NCBI RefSeq assembly: GCF_032678705.1
Contig: NZ_JAVTSS010000002.1
Coordinates: forward strand, 1,674,001 to 1,738,000
Source: Pedobacter frigiditerrae
GTDB taxonomy: Bacteria; Bacteroidota; Bacteroidia; Sphingobacteriales; Sphingobacteriaceae
DNA length: 64,000 bases
Direction of reading: 5' to 3'
Shown: positions 36,134-44,821 of the stretch, one piece after another
Layout of the letters: each line of letters starts with the position of its first letter
How positions within the stretch are numbered: the first letter of the stretch is position 1
Program-made: the position numbers and the translations under genes
Notes under the pieces: generated by a model
The model's input: the letters and a program-made list of their open reading frames with translations, nothing else
Databases searched by the model: none
What the model was told of the DNA's origin: nothing

Positions 36134-38299
36134 ATGAAGAAAATCATATTGTCGTTATTGACTTTATTTATAACTACACTAACTTTTGCCCAAAATACTT
36201 GGAAAGCAAAAGTAACAGATACAGAATCAAAAACACCTTTAACCGAAGCTTATGCTTTATTAAAAGGAACGAATATCAACGCAAAGGCCAATGAAAAAGG
36301 AATCATAACTTTAAGTAATATTCCAAATGGAGCTCAAACTATCATCATTAAATTGGTTGGATACGAGCAGAAAGAAGTTGTGTTAACTTTTCCAATAACT
36401 CAAACAGAACCTCAAGAAGTTTTCTTAATGGAGTCTGAAGACGAGTTGGATGAGATTACAATTTCATCTACAAGAAGTTCGAGAAGCATAAAGGATATTG
36501 CAACTCGTGTAGAATTTATTGCTGGAGAAGAATTGGAAGAAAAAGCCAATATGAAGCCTGGGGATATCAGGATGATGCTAAGCGAAAGTACAGGAATTCA
36601 GACACAGCAAACTTCTGCAACATCAGCCAATTCAGCCATCAGAATTCAAGGTTTAGATGGTCGGTACACTCAAATTTTAAAAGATGGTTTTCCTTTATAC
36701 GCTGGCGCATCTAGCGGATTAGGTTTATTGCAAATTGCCCCATTAGATTTAAAACAAGTGGAAGTAATTAAAGGTTCAGCATCAACTTTATATGGAGGTG
36801 GCGCTATCGCAGGTCTAGTTAATCTTATCTCGAAAATTCCTGTTGAAGAAAGAGAATTAAATTTCCACTTTGATGGAACTGATGCTTTGGGTTTAACCTT
36901 AAATGGTTTTTACAGCAAAAGAAATGAGAAAATCGGAACCACCTTGTTTGCATCCTATCAAAATAATTCTGCTTACGACCCAGCTCACATAGATTTATCT
37001 GCCATTCCGAAATCTGAGCGATTTACTTTTAATCCGAAGATATTCGTTTACCCAAGCGATAAAACAACGATTGTTTTTGGGGTAAATTCTACTTTTGAAG
37101 ACCGCATTGGCGGAGATATGCATTACATTAAAGGCGAAGCCGATGCTACTCACAGTTATTTTGAGCAAAATAAAACGCAAAGGATAAGTTCTCAATTTTC
37201 ATTAGACCATAAATTAGGTAAGTGCGGGCATTTTACGGTTAAAAATAGTGTGAGTTATTTTAATAGGATTTTAAACACACCAGGTTATGAGTTTGATGGT
37301 ACACAATATTCAACTTTTTCTGAAGCAAATTATGCCAATCACGGAGAAGTATTAGAATGGATTGCTGGTGTAAATTTATGGACAGATAATTTTAAGGAGC
37401 CAAGTTCAAATCTTAGGAATTATAAACAAACCACAACAGGTGTTTTTATTCAGAATACTTGGAAAGCTAATGAATGGCTACATATTGAAACTGGATTAAG
37501 AGGTGATTATGTAAACGATTATGGTTTCGCATTTTTGCCAAGAATTTCAACTTTGTTTAAAATTACACCAAAGCTAACTTCTCGTTTGGGAGGCGGATTA
37601 GGCTATAAAGCACCAACTATTTTTACAGAAGATAGCGAACGAATTCAATATAGAAATGTGTTGGCAATTAATTCAAATATTAATCATCTAGAGAAAAGTT
37701 ATGGAGCAAATTGGGATATTAATTATCGTACTGCACTATTTAACGACCAAGTTTCCTTTACCATTAACCATTTATTTTTCTTCACTCATTTGAAAAACCC
37801 TTTGCAATTAATTCCTGTTGCTGGTAGTAATTATCAGTTTATAAATGTGAATGGAAATGTAGAAAGTAAAGGAACAGAAACTAATGTGAAGTTAGGTTAT
37901 GAAGACTTCAAACTATTCTTAGGTTACACTTATACCGATGCTCATCAGCATCAAAATGGAGTTCAATCGCCAAACCCATTAACTGCAAAGCATCGTGTTA
38001 ACGCAGTTTTAATGTACGAAGTGGAAGATAAATGGAAACTGGGCTTGGAAGCTTATTCATTCAGCAAACAATTGTTAAATGATGGTTCAATAGGTAAGAA
38101 TTACATTATCACTGGTTTTATGGCAGAGAAACTTTGGAAACGTTTTTCAATTTATATCAACTTTGAAAACTTTACCGATACTCGCCAAACCAGATTTGAT
38201 TCTATTTACACAGGTACTTTAAATAATCCGCAGTTTAGAGATATTTATGCGCCATTAGATGGTTTTGTGATGAATGGTGGAATAAAGTTTAGGTTGTAA
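36134..38299 (+). CDS. TonB-dependent outer-membrane receptor
   Basis: A 721-residue receptor. Signal peptide 1-19, a carboxypeptidase-regulatory-like domain (about 22-105), plug domain (IRIQGLDGRYTQILKDG, GLLQIAPLDLKQVEVIKGSASTLYGGGAIAGLVNLI) and a barrel ending NGGIKFRL. Size and plug match metal-chelate or siderophore receptors rather than the larger SusC type, and no SusD follows. With the Cys-rich protein upstream, uptake of a metal complex is a fair guess. A stem-loop repeat follows its stop. Confidence 0.88.
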   Translation: MKKIILSLLTLFITTLTFAQNTWKAKVTDTESKTPLTEAYALLKGTNINAKANEKGIITLSNIPNGAQTIIIKLVGYEQKEVVLTFPITQTEPQEVFLMESEDELDEITISSTRSSRSIKDIATRVEFIAGEELEEKANMKPGDIRMMLSESTGIQTQQTSATSANSAIRIQGLDGRYTQILKDGFPLYAGASSGLGLLQIAPLDLKQVEVIKGSASTLYGGGAIAGLVNLISKIPVEERELNFHFDGTDALGLTLNGFYSKRNEKIGTTLFASYQNNSAYDPAHIDLSAIPKSERFTFNPKIFVYPSDKTTIVFGVNSTFEDRIGGDMHYIKGEADATHSYFEQNKTQRISSQFSLDHKLGKCGHFTVKNSVSYFNRILNTPGYEFDGTQYSTFSEANYANHGEVLEWIAGVNLWTDNFKEPSSNLRNYKQTTTGVFIQNTWKANEWLHIETGLRGDYVNDYGFAFLPRISTLFKITPKLTSRLGGGLGYKAPTIFTEDSERIQYRNVLAINSNINHLEKSYGANWDINYRTALFNDQVSFTINHLFFFTHLKNPLQLIPVAGSNYQFINVNGNVESKGTETNVKLGYEDFKLFLGYTYTDAHQHQNGVQSPNPLTAKHRVNAVLMYEVEDKWKLGLEAYSFSKQLLNDGSIGKNYIITGFMAEKLWKRFSIYINFENFTDTRQTRFDSIYTGTLNNPQFRDIYAPLDGFVMNGGIKFRL

Positions 38300-38307
38300 T
38301 AAAATAA

Positions 38308-38365
38308 TTGTCACGTTGAGCTTGTCGAAACGCACAAATGTCATTCGACAAGCTCAGGATGACAA
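38308..38365. repeat. Dispersed stem-loop repeat (GTTGAGCTTGTCGAA type)
   Basis: TTGTCACGTTGAGCTTGTCG pairs with CGACAAGCTCAGGATGACAA. The right arm, read as protein, gives MSFDKLRMT and falsely lengthens the TetR frame that follows. Confidence 0.75.
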
Positions 38366-38412
38366 TGCTATTGTCTTCCCAAAATCATCTTCTGAAAATA
38401 ATTTGCAAAATA

Positions 38413-38426
38413 ATACCAATCGGTAT
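38413..38426. promoter_or_regulatory. TetR operator, upstream of tetR
   Basis: ATACCAATCGGTAT: arms ATACC/GGTAT. It lies 29 bp before the TetR start and is the exact reverse complement of the site at 39168-39181. Confidence 0.7.
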
Positions 38427-38454
38427 ATGTTTGTCCTGTCAAATAATTACAACA

Positions 38455-39042
38455 ATGTCTAAGGCAGAAAGAACTAAAGCATTTATCATCGAAAAAACGG
38501 CACCTATCTTTAACAAGAAAGGTTTTACTGGTACTTCATTAAATGATATGACTGAAGCTACTGGTTTAACGAAAGGCAGTATTTATGGTAATTTCGCTAA
38601 TAAAGACGAAGTTGCCTTGGCGGTTTTTGACTATAACCTAGATAAGCTGAATGCTTGCGTGGCGGCTCAATTTTCAAAACAAAAAACAGCCAAGGACAAA
38701 TTATTGGTTTATGTAAATAATTACGAGCAGATATTTAATTCATCTTGTGATGATGGGGGTTGTCCAATCTTAAATACTGCAATAGAAGCTGATGATACAC
38801 ATCCGCAGTTGCGCAGTCAGGTTGCAAAAGCTGTGCTTTCTTGGAAGGGAAAATTGATGCAGATTTTAGAACAAGGAAAAGCAGACGGAGAATTTAATGC
38901 AAACATTAATACCGAACAAATTGCCTTAACAATGATATCAATGATTGAAGGTTCAGTTATGATTTCAAAATTACTGGGAAGTTCAGCATATATCGGGACC
39001 GTAATGCAATCCCTAAAAAAAATGATTAACGATTTAAAATAA
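38455..39042 (+). CDS. TetR-family regulator
   Basis: A 195-residue regulator starting MSKAERTKAFIIEKTAPIF at the ATG at 38455. The frame extends upstream to 38338, but that part is encoded by the stem-loop repeat and an operator, so I reject it. The helix-turn-helix is GTSLNDMTEATGLTKGSIYGNFANKDE at about 26-52. The effector domain has the family pattern CDDGGCPILNTAIEADDTHP (Cys98, Cys103), in which the cysteines could sense electrophiles or redox change, by analogy only. Mirrored 14-bp operators before this gene and before the SDR operon suggest it represses both. Confidence 0.88.
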   Translation: MSKAERTKAFIIEKTAPIFNKKGFTGTSLNDMTEATGLTKGSIYGNFANKDEVALAVFDYNLDKLNACVAAQFSKQKTAKDKLLVYVNNYEQIFNSSCDDGGCPILNTAIEADDTHPQLRSQVAKAVLSWKGKLMQILEQGKADGEFNANINTEQIALTMISMIEGSVMISKLLGSSAYIGTVMQSLKKMINDLK

Positions 39043-39069
39043 AATTAAAGATGAATTATAATATGATGA

Positions 39070-39132
39070 GTCAGTCTGAGCGTAGTCGAAGACATTCTTA
39101 TGTAAATCCTTCGACTACGCTTAGGATGACAT
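39070..39132. repeat. Dispersed stem-loop repeat (GTCAGTCTGAGCGTAGTCGA type)
   Basis: GTCAGTCTGAGCGTAGTCGAA pairs with TTCGACTACGCTTAGGATGAC around a loop of about 20 bases. The arms are nearly the same as at 9991-10068. It lies between the TetR stop and the SDR promoter region and could end the TetR transcript. Confidence 0.75.
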
Positions 39133-39167
39133 TCTCTCGTTAAAATAAAATTTTTTTAACCTAAAAT

Positions 39168-39181
39168 ATACCGATTGGTAT
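39168..39181. promoter_or_regulatory. TetR operator, upstream of the SDR operon
   Basis: ATACCGATTGGTAT, with arms that extend to ATATACC/GGTATAT (39166-39183). It is the exact reverse complement of the site before tetR and lies 99 bp before the SDR start. Confidence 0.75.
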
Positions 39182-39279
39182 ATAATATAAACAATATAGA
39201 AAATGAAACCTGCAGAAGTGGCCAATACATAAAAATACTTCTGCAAGCTTCATCACCATTAAAAAACAATAAATAAAAG

Positions 39280-40050
39280 ATGAAAACTACAAAAAACACT
39301 ATACTAATTACTGGCGGAAGTGCTGGCATTGGTTTCGAGACTGCAAAATTATTAAGCGAACAAGGAAACAACGTTATCATTATTGGTAGAGACCAAAACA
39401 GATTAGATGATGCAAAAGCCAAGTTAAATAATGTAACTGCCATCAAGGCTGATGTTAGCAAAGCAGAAGATGTAAAAGAATTGGTTGCTACTATTTCTAG
39501 ATTATATCCAGAATTGAATATTGTTATCAATAATGCTGGTAGGGCATTGCTTTACAATTTAGCAGATGGAAATCAGGATGCTTTTGGAAATGCTGAAGAT
39601 GAAATGTTGACTAATTATTTGTCAATCATAAGACTAAACCAACAATTGTTGCCATTGTTAAAACAACAAGGTGAAGCAGCAATTGTTAATGTTTCTTCGG
39701 TTGTTGCATACGTTCCGGGAATTACTTTGCCAACTTATGCGGCAAGTAAAGCTGCAGTTCATTCATACACCACTTCATTAAGATTAAGTTTAGAAAATAC
39801 TTCGGTTAAAGTTTTCGAATTGTTTCCACCATTGGTGAATACAGAATTTTCAAAAGAAATTGGTGGTCATAATGGCATAGAACCTTTACAAGTTGCAGAA
39901 GAACTATTGGAGGGCTTAAAAAATGATGAATTCGAAATCCGTGTTGGAGATACAGCTAAAATCTATGATTTATTTCTTTCATCGCCGGCAGATGCTTTAA
40001 ATGTAATTAATGCAAATAGAGCAGCTTGGATAGAATCTGTTCAGCCATAA
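39280..40050 (+). CDS. Short-chain dehydrogenase/reductase
   Basis: A 256-residue SDR. The cofactor loop is LITGGSAGIGFETA (TGxxxGIG), followed by ADVSKAED, NNAG (93-96) and the catalytic Ser with Tyr-x3-Lys in VNVSSVVAYVPGITLPTYAASKAAV. It belongs to the DltE-like group of classical SDRs; Arg in IIIGRDQNRL after strand 2 would favour NADPH. First gene of a tight three-gene operon (1 bp to the next start) behind a TetR operator. Its substrate is unknown; the FabF paralogue suggests an acyl chain or a reactive carbonyl. Confidence 0.9.
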   Translation: MKTTKNTILITGGSAGIGFETAKLLSEQGNNVIIIGRDQNRLDDAKAKLNNVTAIKADVSKAEDVKELVATISRLYPELNIVINNAGRALLYNLADGNQDAFGNAEDEMLTNYLSIIRLNQQLLPLLKQQGEAAIVNVSSVVAYVPGITLPTYAASKAAVHSYTTSLRLSLENTSVKVFELFPPLVNTEFSKEIGGHNGIEPLQVAEELLEGLKNDEFEIRVGDTAKIYDLFLSSPADALNVINANRAAWIESVQP

Positions 40051-40051
40051 A

Positions 40052-40270
40052 ATGAAAAAGAAAATAACCTTTGCTTTGCTAATGAGTGCAGTAACAACTG
40101 GATTGGTAACCTTTACCGTTGTTGCTGTAAACGTTGGTTTTGTTAGTCAGTTTTTAACAATATGGATAAAATCGTGGCCAATTGCTTATCTTGTGGCCGT
40201 TCCTGCCATATTAATCATCGCACCGCGAATAGAAAAATTGGTAGATTATTTGATAAGGGAGAAGTCTTAA
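40052..40270 (+). CDS. DUF2798-family small membrane protein
   Basis: A 72-residue protein with two hydrophobic segments (about 7-30 and 43-60): FALLMSAVTTGLVTFTVVAVNVGF and WPIAYLVAVPAILIIAPRI, the pattern of DUF2798. It sits between the SDR and FabF genes with 1-bp and 9-bp gaps, so it is surely co-transcribed. Role unknown. Confidence 0.8.
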   Translation: MKKKITFALLMSAVTTGLVTFTVVAVNVGFVSQFLTIWIKSWPIAYLVAVPAILIIAPRIEKLVDYLIREKS

Positions 40271-40279
40271 ACAATAAAT

Positions 40280-41533
40280 ATGATGAAAAGAGTAGTTGTT
40301 ACTGGGATGGGTGCTATTACACCATTAGGTAATTCTGTAAATGAACTTTGGGAAAACATATTAGCTGGCAAAAGTGCTGCTGGCCCAATAACAAAGTTTG
40401 ATGCTAGTAAATTCAAAACCCGTTTTGCTTGTGAAGTAAAGGATTTCAATATCGAAGAATACATCGATAAAAAGGAAGTAAAAAAGTACGATTTGTTTAC
40501 GCAATATGCAATTGCAGCGGCCGACCAAGCCATTAAAGATTCAGGCTTAGATTTTGACCAAATGGGTGAGATTGGTAGATACGATGTAGGTGTAATTTGG
40601 GCTAGCGGAAACGGCGGAATTGCTAGTTTCGAGCAACAATTAAAAGAATATAATGGCGGAGATGGTACACCAAGATTTAGTCCGTTTTTTATCCCAAGAT
40701 TAATTGTCGACATAGCGGCGGGAGCAATTTCTATTAAACATCAATTACACGGACCAAACTATTGTACTGTTTCTGCATGTGCATCATCAAACACAGCTAT
40801 AATTAGCGCTTTTGATACCATTAGACTAGGTAAAGCAAAGGTTATGATTGCAGGTGGTTCTGAAGCCGCAGTTACCGAAGGTTCTGTAGGTGGATTTAGT
40901 TCTGCTCAAGCACTTTCAAAAAATAATGAAAATCCATTGGAAGCATCAAGACCGTTTGACGTAGCCCGTGATGGATTTGTGATGGGAGAGGGTGCAGGTG
41001 CTTTAGTTTTAGAGGATTTAGAATATGCTTTAGAAAGAGGAGCAACTATTTATGCTGAGCTAGTTGGAACAGGAATGGCTGCAGATGCTTATCACTTAAC
41101 TGGAACTCATCCAGAAGGTTTAGGCGCAGTTTTAGGAATGAAAAGAGCGTTAGAAGAAGCAGGGATTGAGGCAAAAGATGTTGAGTACATCAATGCTCAT
41201 GCAACTTCTACTGGTATTGGTGATATAAGCGAATTAAAGGCAATAAAAAGGGTTTTTGGAGATTTGCCGGTGGCGATAAGTGGAACAAAATCTATGACTG
41301 GTCACTTATTAGGTGCAGCAGGGGCGATTGAAAGTATTATTTCAGTTTTATCGGTTAAAAACGATGTAATTCCAGGAACTATAAATACAACTGAATTAGA
41401 TTCTGCTATTCCAGAAGGATTGAATATCATTGTAGGAAAACCAGTTTATCAAACCGTAAACTATTGCTTAAATAATACTTTTGGTTTTGGTGGTCACACC
41501 GCGACTAGTTTGTTTAAGAAATATTCGTCATAA
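40280..41533 (+). CDS. fabF: Beta-ketoacyl-ACP synthase II-like (FabF paralogue)
   Basis: A 417-residue condensing enzyme. The Cys-His-His triad is Cys167 in TVSACASSN, His307 in INAHATSTGIGD and His342 in SMTGHLLGAAG, with the C-terminal FGFGGH loop. It should condense malonyl-ACP with an acyl-ACP. No acyl carrier protein or other fab gene is near, and it lies in a TetR-controlled operon with an SDR and a DUF2798 protein, so it is more likely an accessory copy than the housekeeping enzyme. The residues ATSTGIGD differ from the more common GTSTPVGD. The start could be either of two adjacent ATGs. Confidence 0.9.
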   Translation: MMKRVVVTGMGAITPLGNSVNELWENILAGKSAAGPITKFDASKFKTRFACEVKDFNIEEYIDKKEVKKYDLFTQYAIAAADQAIKDSGLDFDQMGEIGRYDVGVIWASGNGGIASFEQQLKEYNGGDGTPRFSPFFIPRLIVDIAAGAISIKHQLHGPNYCTVSACASSNTAIISAFDTIRLGKAKVMIAGGSEAAVTEGSVGGFSSAQALSKNNENPLEASRPFDVARDGFVMGEGAGALVLEDLEYALERGATIYAELVGTGMAADAYHLTGTHPEGLGAVLGMKRALEEAGIEAKDVEYINAHATSTGIGDISELKAIKRVFGDLPVAISGTKSMTGHLLGAAGAIESIISVLSVKNDVIPGTINTTELDSAIPEGLNIIVGKPVYQTVNYCLNNTFGFGGHTATSLFKKYSS

Positions 41534-41535
41534 AA

Positions 41536-41582
41536 GTCTTCGACTCCCGAAGAAGTCGGGACAGGTTCGCTCAGACTGACAG
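41536..41582. repeat. Stem-loop repeat variant with inner CCCGA palindrome
   Basis: Outer ends GTCTTCGAC and GCTCAGACTGAC come from the same repeat family as 9991 and 39070. In the middle lies TCCCGAAGAAGTCGGGA, a palindrome like the one at 22130-22148. It reads as a composite. Confidence 0.6.
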
Positions 41583-41590
41583 TTATACTG

Positions 41591-41623
41591 AAAAAGCCTT
41601 ACATAATTAATGTAAGGCTTTTT
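41591..41623. terminator. Bidirectional terminator between fabF and the response-regulator gene
   Basis: A perfect 14-bp stem (AAAAAGCCTTACAT / ATGTAAGGCTTTTT) with loop AATTA. T-runs exist on both strands. The stop codon of the minus-strand gene lies in the loop and its last four codons form the right arm. Confidence 0.85.
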
Positions 41624-41969
41624 CTATTTTAGCTAATAACATATCAATCTCAAAAGGCTTTGCTAAAAAATCATCAGCGCCAGCAAATTCTGCAGAACGT
41701 TTTAAGTCGTTACTAGCTGAAATTAAAATGACTGGAATGTCCTTTGTCCTTTCTTCAATTTTTAATTTTTTGCATAATTCTCTACCATCAGAGCCAGACA
41801 TCCAAATGTCTAAAACATAAATATCTGGCAAATCGTTTTCAAGATTAAGAACCGTATTGCCATTTAAAGTTGCACTAACTTCATAACCTTCCATTTCTAA
41901 CATCATACCAACTGCATCCAAAATTCCAGGGTCATCATCTGCTAAGGTTATTCTTTTTGGCTTATTCAT
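41607..41969 (-). CDS. Single-domain response regulator
   Basis: A 120-residue receiver with no output domain. Acidic residues DDD at 11-13, phospho-acceptor Asp54 in IYVLDIWMSGSDG, the Ser/Thr in VILISAS and Lys in FLAKPFE. It lies 43 bp after the PAS kinase gene and is probably its partner, passing phosphate on or acting by protein contact. Its last codons are part of a terminator stem. Confidence 0.9.
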   Translation of the reverse strand: MNKPKRITLADDDPGILDAVGMMLEMEGYEVSATLNGNTVLNLENDLPDIYVLDIWMSGSDGRELCKKLKIEERTKDIPVILISASNDLKRSAEFAGADDFLAKPFEIDMLLAKIEKALH

Positions 41970-42012
41970 TATCTAATCGTTCTAAAAACAGTTTTTGTTA
42001 TCAATATTTATA

Positions 42013-44715
42013 TTAGTCTGGTTTTTGTAGAGGAATGGAGAAACAGAATTTTGAACCCTTTCCCTCAGTGCTATTTACCCATATTTTGCCACCTTCTCTT
42101 TTAATAATTTCTGAAGAGATATAAAGGCCTAATCCAAGCCCTGGAAAAGTATGTTGCATGCTCCCACTTACTCGATAGAACTGTTCAAAAACTTTATTCA
42201 ATTTATCTTCTGCAATGCCAATTCCAAAATCTTCAACACAAACAACAACATCTTTATTATCAATATAAGTATGAACAATAATTTGTTCAGCATTTGGGGA
42301 ATACTTGATGGCATTGGTAATTAAATTGGTTACCACTTGGCTAACCCTTTCTTTATCTGTAAAAACTAATCCTACATATTTTAAATCGGCAATAATTTGA
42401 TGATTTTCAGTTGTTCTTTGTAAATCCTCAATTACAAACTCAACCATTTCATTAAAGTCAAAACGAGTGTGATTATACTGTATCTTGCCAGAATTTACCT
42501 TTGTAACATCTAATAAATCTCCAATTAAACTAGTCAAACGATTCAATTGGGCATCCATTTTTTTCATCAGCCCTGCTTCCATTACATCACCTTTTTTTGT
42601 TAATATTTTCTCCAATACCTGGGCGTAAGCTTTTATGCTAGTAACCGGTGTTTTTAATTCATGGCTGGCAATGCCGATAAAATCATCTTTTTGCTGTTGT
42701 AATTGTTTAATATCAGTAATATCATAAGATACGCCAATAAAACTTACAGGGTTGCCTTTATCATCATATTGCGCTTTACCAGATTCTTTTATCCAATGGA
42801 TAGAGTTGTCTCTCCATCGAATTTTGTACTCTGCTTGATAAATTGTTGTATTTAAAATAGCTGAGTTTACAGCTGCAATTACATTTTCCTTAAATTCTGG
42901 TTCAATAAAATCTAGTAAGTCATCATAGCTTAAATTTGCCTTAGGCGATAAACCATAGTTTTTGTTGAACTGTTCTGAGAAGGTAATTTTACGAGTAAAA
43001 ACATTCATCTCATAAGAACCTAAACTGGCCGTTTCTAAAGCAATCTCTAACCTTTGATTGATTCGAATTAGTTCTTCCTTTGCTTTACGTTGTGGGGTAA
43101 TATCCATCAATGTACCCAACATTCTCATTGGCTTATTATCAGCATCATAGTAAATTTTTCCTTCGGCCCTTACCCAATGAATAGAATTGTCGTGAGGCCA
43201 AATCACCCTAACTTCATAATATAAATGACCATTAAGCAGTGCCCTTTTATGCGCTTTTAACCTAACATCATGGTCGTCTGGATGAATAACTGAAATATAA
43301 TTAGACCTAGCTACTTTTTTGTCAAATCCAAAAATTTGATCAAATCTTCCAGAAGTTTTTAGGTCTCCATTACGCAAATCGAGCGCAAAAATGCCTAAAC
43401 CAGTAGATTCAGTTGCCAATCGAGCACGTTCTTCTGCATCTTGTATTTTAAGCTTGCTTTCAGTTATTTCGGTTACATCTATGGCGACAACCATGATTCT
43501 GTTTATTGTCCCATCAATATCTTTTAATGGCTCATAAACATAGTTCACATAAACAGTTTCTTTTTTTCCATCTACAACTAGGTTTAATTGTTGTTCGTTT
43601 CCATGGTAAGAGATGCCTGTTTGCATAACCTTTTTAAGAATTTTGTCAAAACCTAAAGTTTTTGCTTCTGGTAAGGCATCCCAGAGTGGTTTTTCTTCAA
43701 AATATTTTCTTTGTTTCCCAGCTAGTTTTAAATAAGCATCGTTTACTAGCTCTACAAATAAACTTTCGCCTTTGAGAATAATCATCCCAATTGGTGCTTG
43801 CAAAATAAGTTTTCTGAAATTTTCTTCGCTCTCTTTAAAAGCATTTTGTGCTTCAATTTCATCAGTTACGTCTTGTAAAGTTCCATTTAAGCGATAGGCA
43901 ATATGATTGAAATCGAATAGTGCTTTTCCTTTAGCTTTTACTATTCTTTCCTTTCCGTTTTTTGCATTTACTATAGTGTATTGGATGGTATAATTGCCTC
44001 CAGAGTTAAAATCCAAAGCGTCGGAAATTGCAGAACTCACCTTTTCCCTATCTTTTTCAATAATTGAATTTAATGCTAAGTTCAGGTCTATTTCTGCAGT
44101 AGAAGGAAGTCCAAACCATTTCTTTAACCTCTTATTGGCAGTAAATTTATTAGTAAGTGGATTATAGTCCCAAGTTCCAAGCTCTGCTGCATTAAGCGCA
44201 AATTCTAACTCTTCTTTATAATCATTTAAGGAATTTAAAGTCATAACCTTACTAGTAGTCTCGCTACAAGTAACAAAAACACCAGCTGGTTTGCCCGTTT
44301 CATCGTAAGCCGGACTATAACTAAAAGTCCAATAAACGTCTTCTATTTTGCCATTACGGTAAATTGGTAAAAGTTGGTCTTCATTCCAAGTGGCTTCTCC
44401 ACCATCAAGAACTTGGTCAATTAATGGTTTAATGAAGTCCCAAATCTCTGGCCATGTTTCAGCACCTCTCTGGCCCATCGCTTGAGGATGTTTGCCGTCA
44501 TTACCCAAACTTGGTCTATAGGCATCATTGTAGAAACAGATTAATTCTGTTCCCCAGAACAAAAACATAGGGAATTTTGAATTTAAGATAATGCTCAAAG
44601 TTGTACGCAAGCTTTGAGGCCATTGTTCAATTGGCCCAAGGGGATTTTTACTCCAATCAATAGAGCGGATAAGAGCGCCACTTTCGCCTCCTCCGCTAAT
44701 GAATCCGAAACTCAT
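42013..44715 (-). CDS. Multi-PAS sensor histidine kinase
   Basis: A 900-residue kinase with no signal peptide or membrane segment, so it is cytoplasmic. The N-terminus (LGPIEQWPQSLRTTLSIILNS...FWGTELICFYNDAY) is a PAS-like sensor common in Bacteroidota, followed by about four more PAS units with PAC tails (GNPVSFIGVSYDITD, KPMRMLGTLMDITP). HisKA has His685 in DDFIGIASHELKTPVTSI. The HATPase domain has NLITNAIKYS, VEDFGIGI and GLGLGLYISSEI. The signal (light, redox, small molecule) cannot be read from the sequence. Operon with the receiver gene downstream. Confidence 0.92.
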   Translation of the reverse strand: MSFGFISGGGESGALIRSIDWSKNPLGPIEQWPQSLRTTLSIILNSKFPMFLFWGTELICFYNDAYRPSLGNDGKHPQAMGQRGAETWPEIWDFIKPLIDQVLDGGEATWNEDQLLPIYRNGKIEDVYWTFSYSPAYDETGKPAGVFVTCSETTSKVMTLNSLNDYKEELEFALNAAELGTWDYNPLTNKFTANKRLKKWFGLPSTAEIDLNLALNSIIEKDREKVSSAISDALDFNSGGNYTIQYTIVNAKNGKERIVKAKGKALFDFNHIAYRLNGTLQDVTDEIEAQNAFKESEENFRKLILQAPIGMIILKGESLFVELVNDAYLKLAGKQRKYFEEKPLWDALPEAKTLGFDKILKKVMQTGISYHGNEQQLNLVVDGKKETVYVNYVYEPLKDIDGTINRIMVVAIDVTEITESKLKIQDAEERARLATESTGLGIFALDLRNGDLKTSGRFDQIFGFDKKVARSNYISVIHPDDHDVRLKAHKRALLNGHLYYEVRVIWPHDNSIHWVRAEGKIYYDADNKPMRMLGTLMDITPQRKAKEELIRINQRLEIALETASLGSYEMNVFTRKITFSEQFNKNYGLSPKANLSYDDLLDFIEPEFKENVIAAVNSAILNTTIYQAEYKIRWRDNSIHWIKESGKAQYDDKGNPVSFIGVSYDITDIKQLQQQKDDFIGIASHELKTPVTSIKAYAQVLEKILTKKGDVMEAGLMKKMDAQLNRLTSLIGDLLDVTKVNSGKIQYNHTRFDFNEMVEFVIEDLQRTTENHQIIADLKYVGLVFTDKERVSQVVTNLITNAIKYSPNAEQIIVHTYIDNKDVVVCVEDFGIGIAEDKLNKVFEQFYRVSGSMQHTFPGLGLGLYISSEIIKREGGKIWVNSTEGKGSKFCFSIPLQKPD

Positions 44716-44821
44716 AAAGCGCTAATTTGTTTTTATTTTCAAGGGCAAAATATATCCTCTACTAACAAACAATTTATTTATTTGTTCGCAATAAACAAAA
44801 GAAAATTTACAGTTTTTTTAA

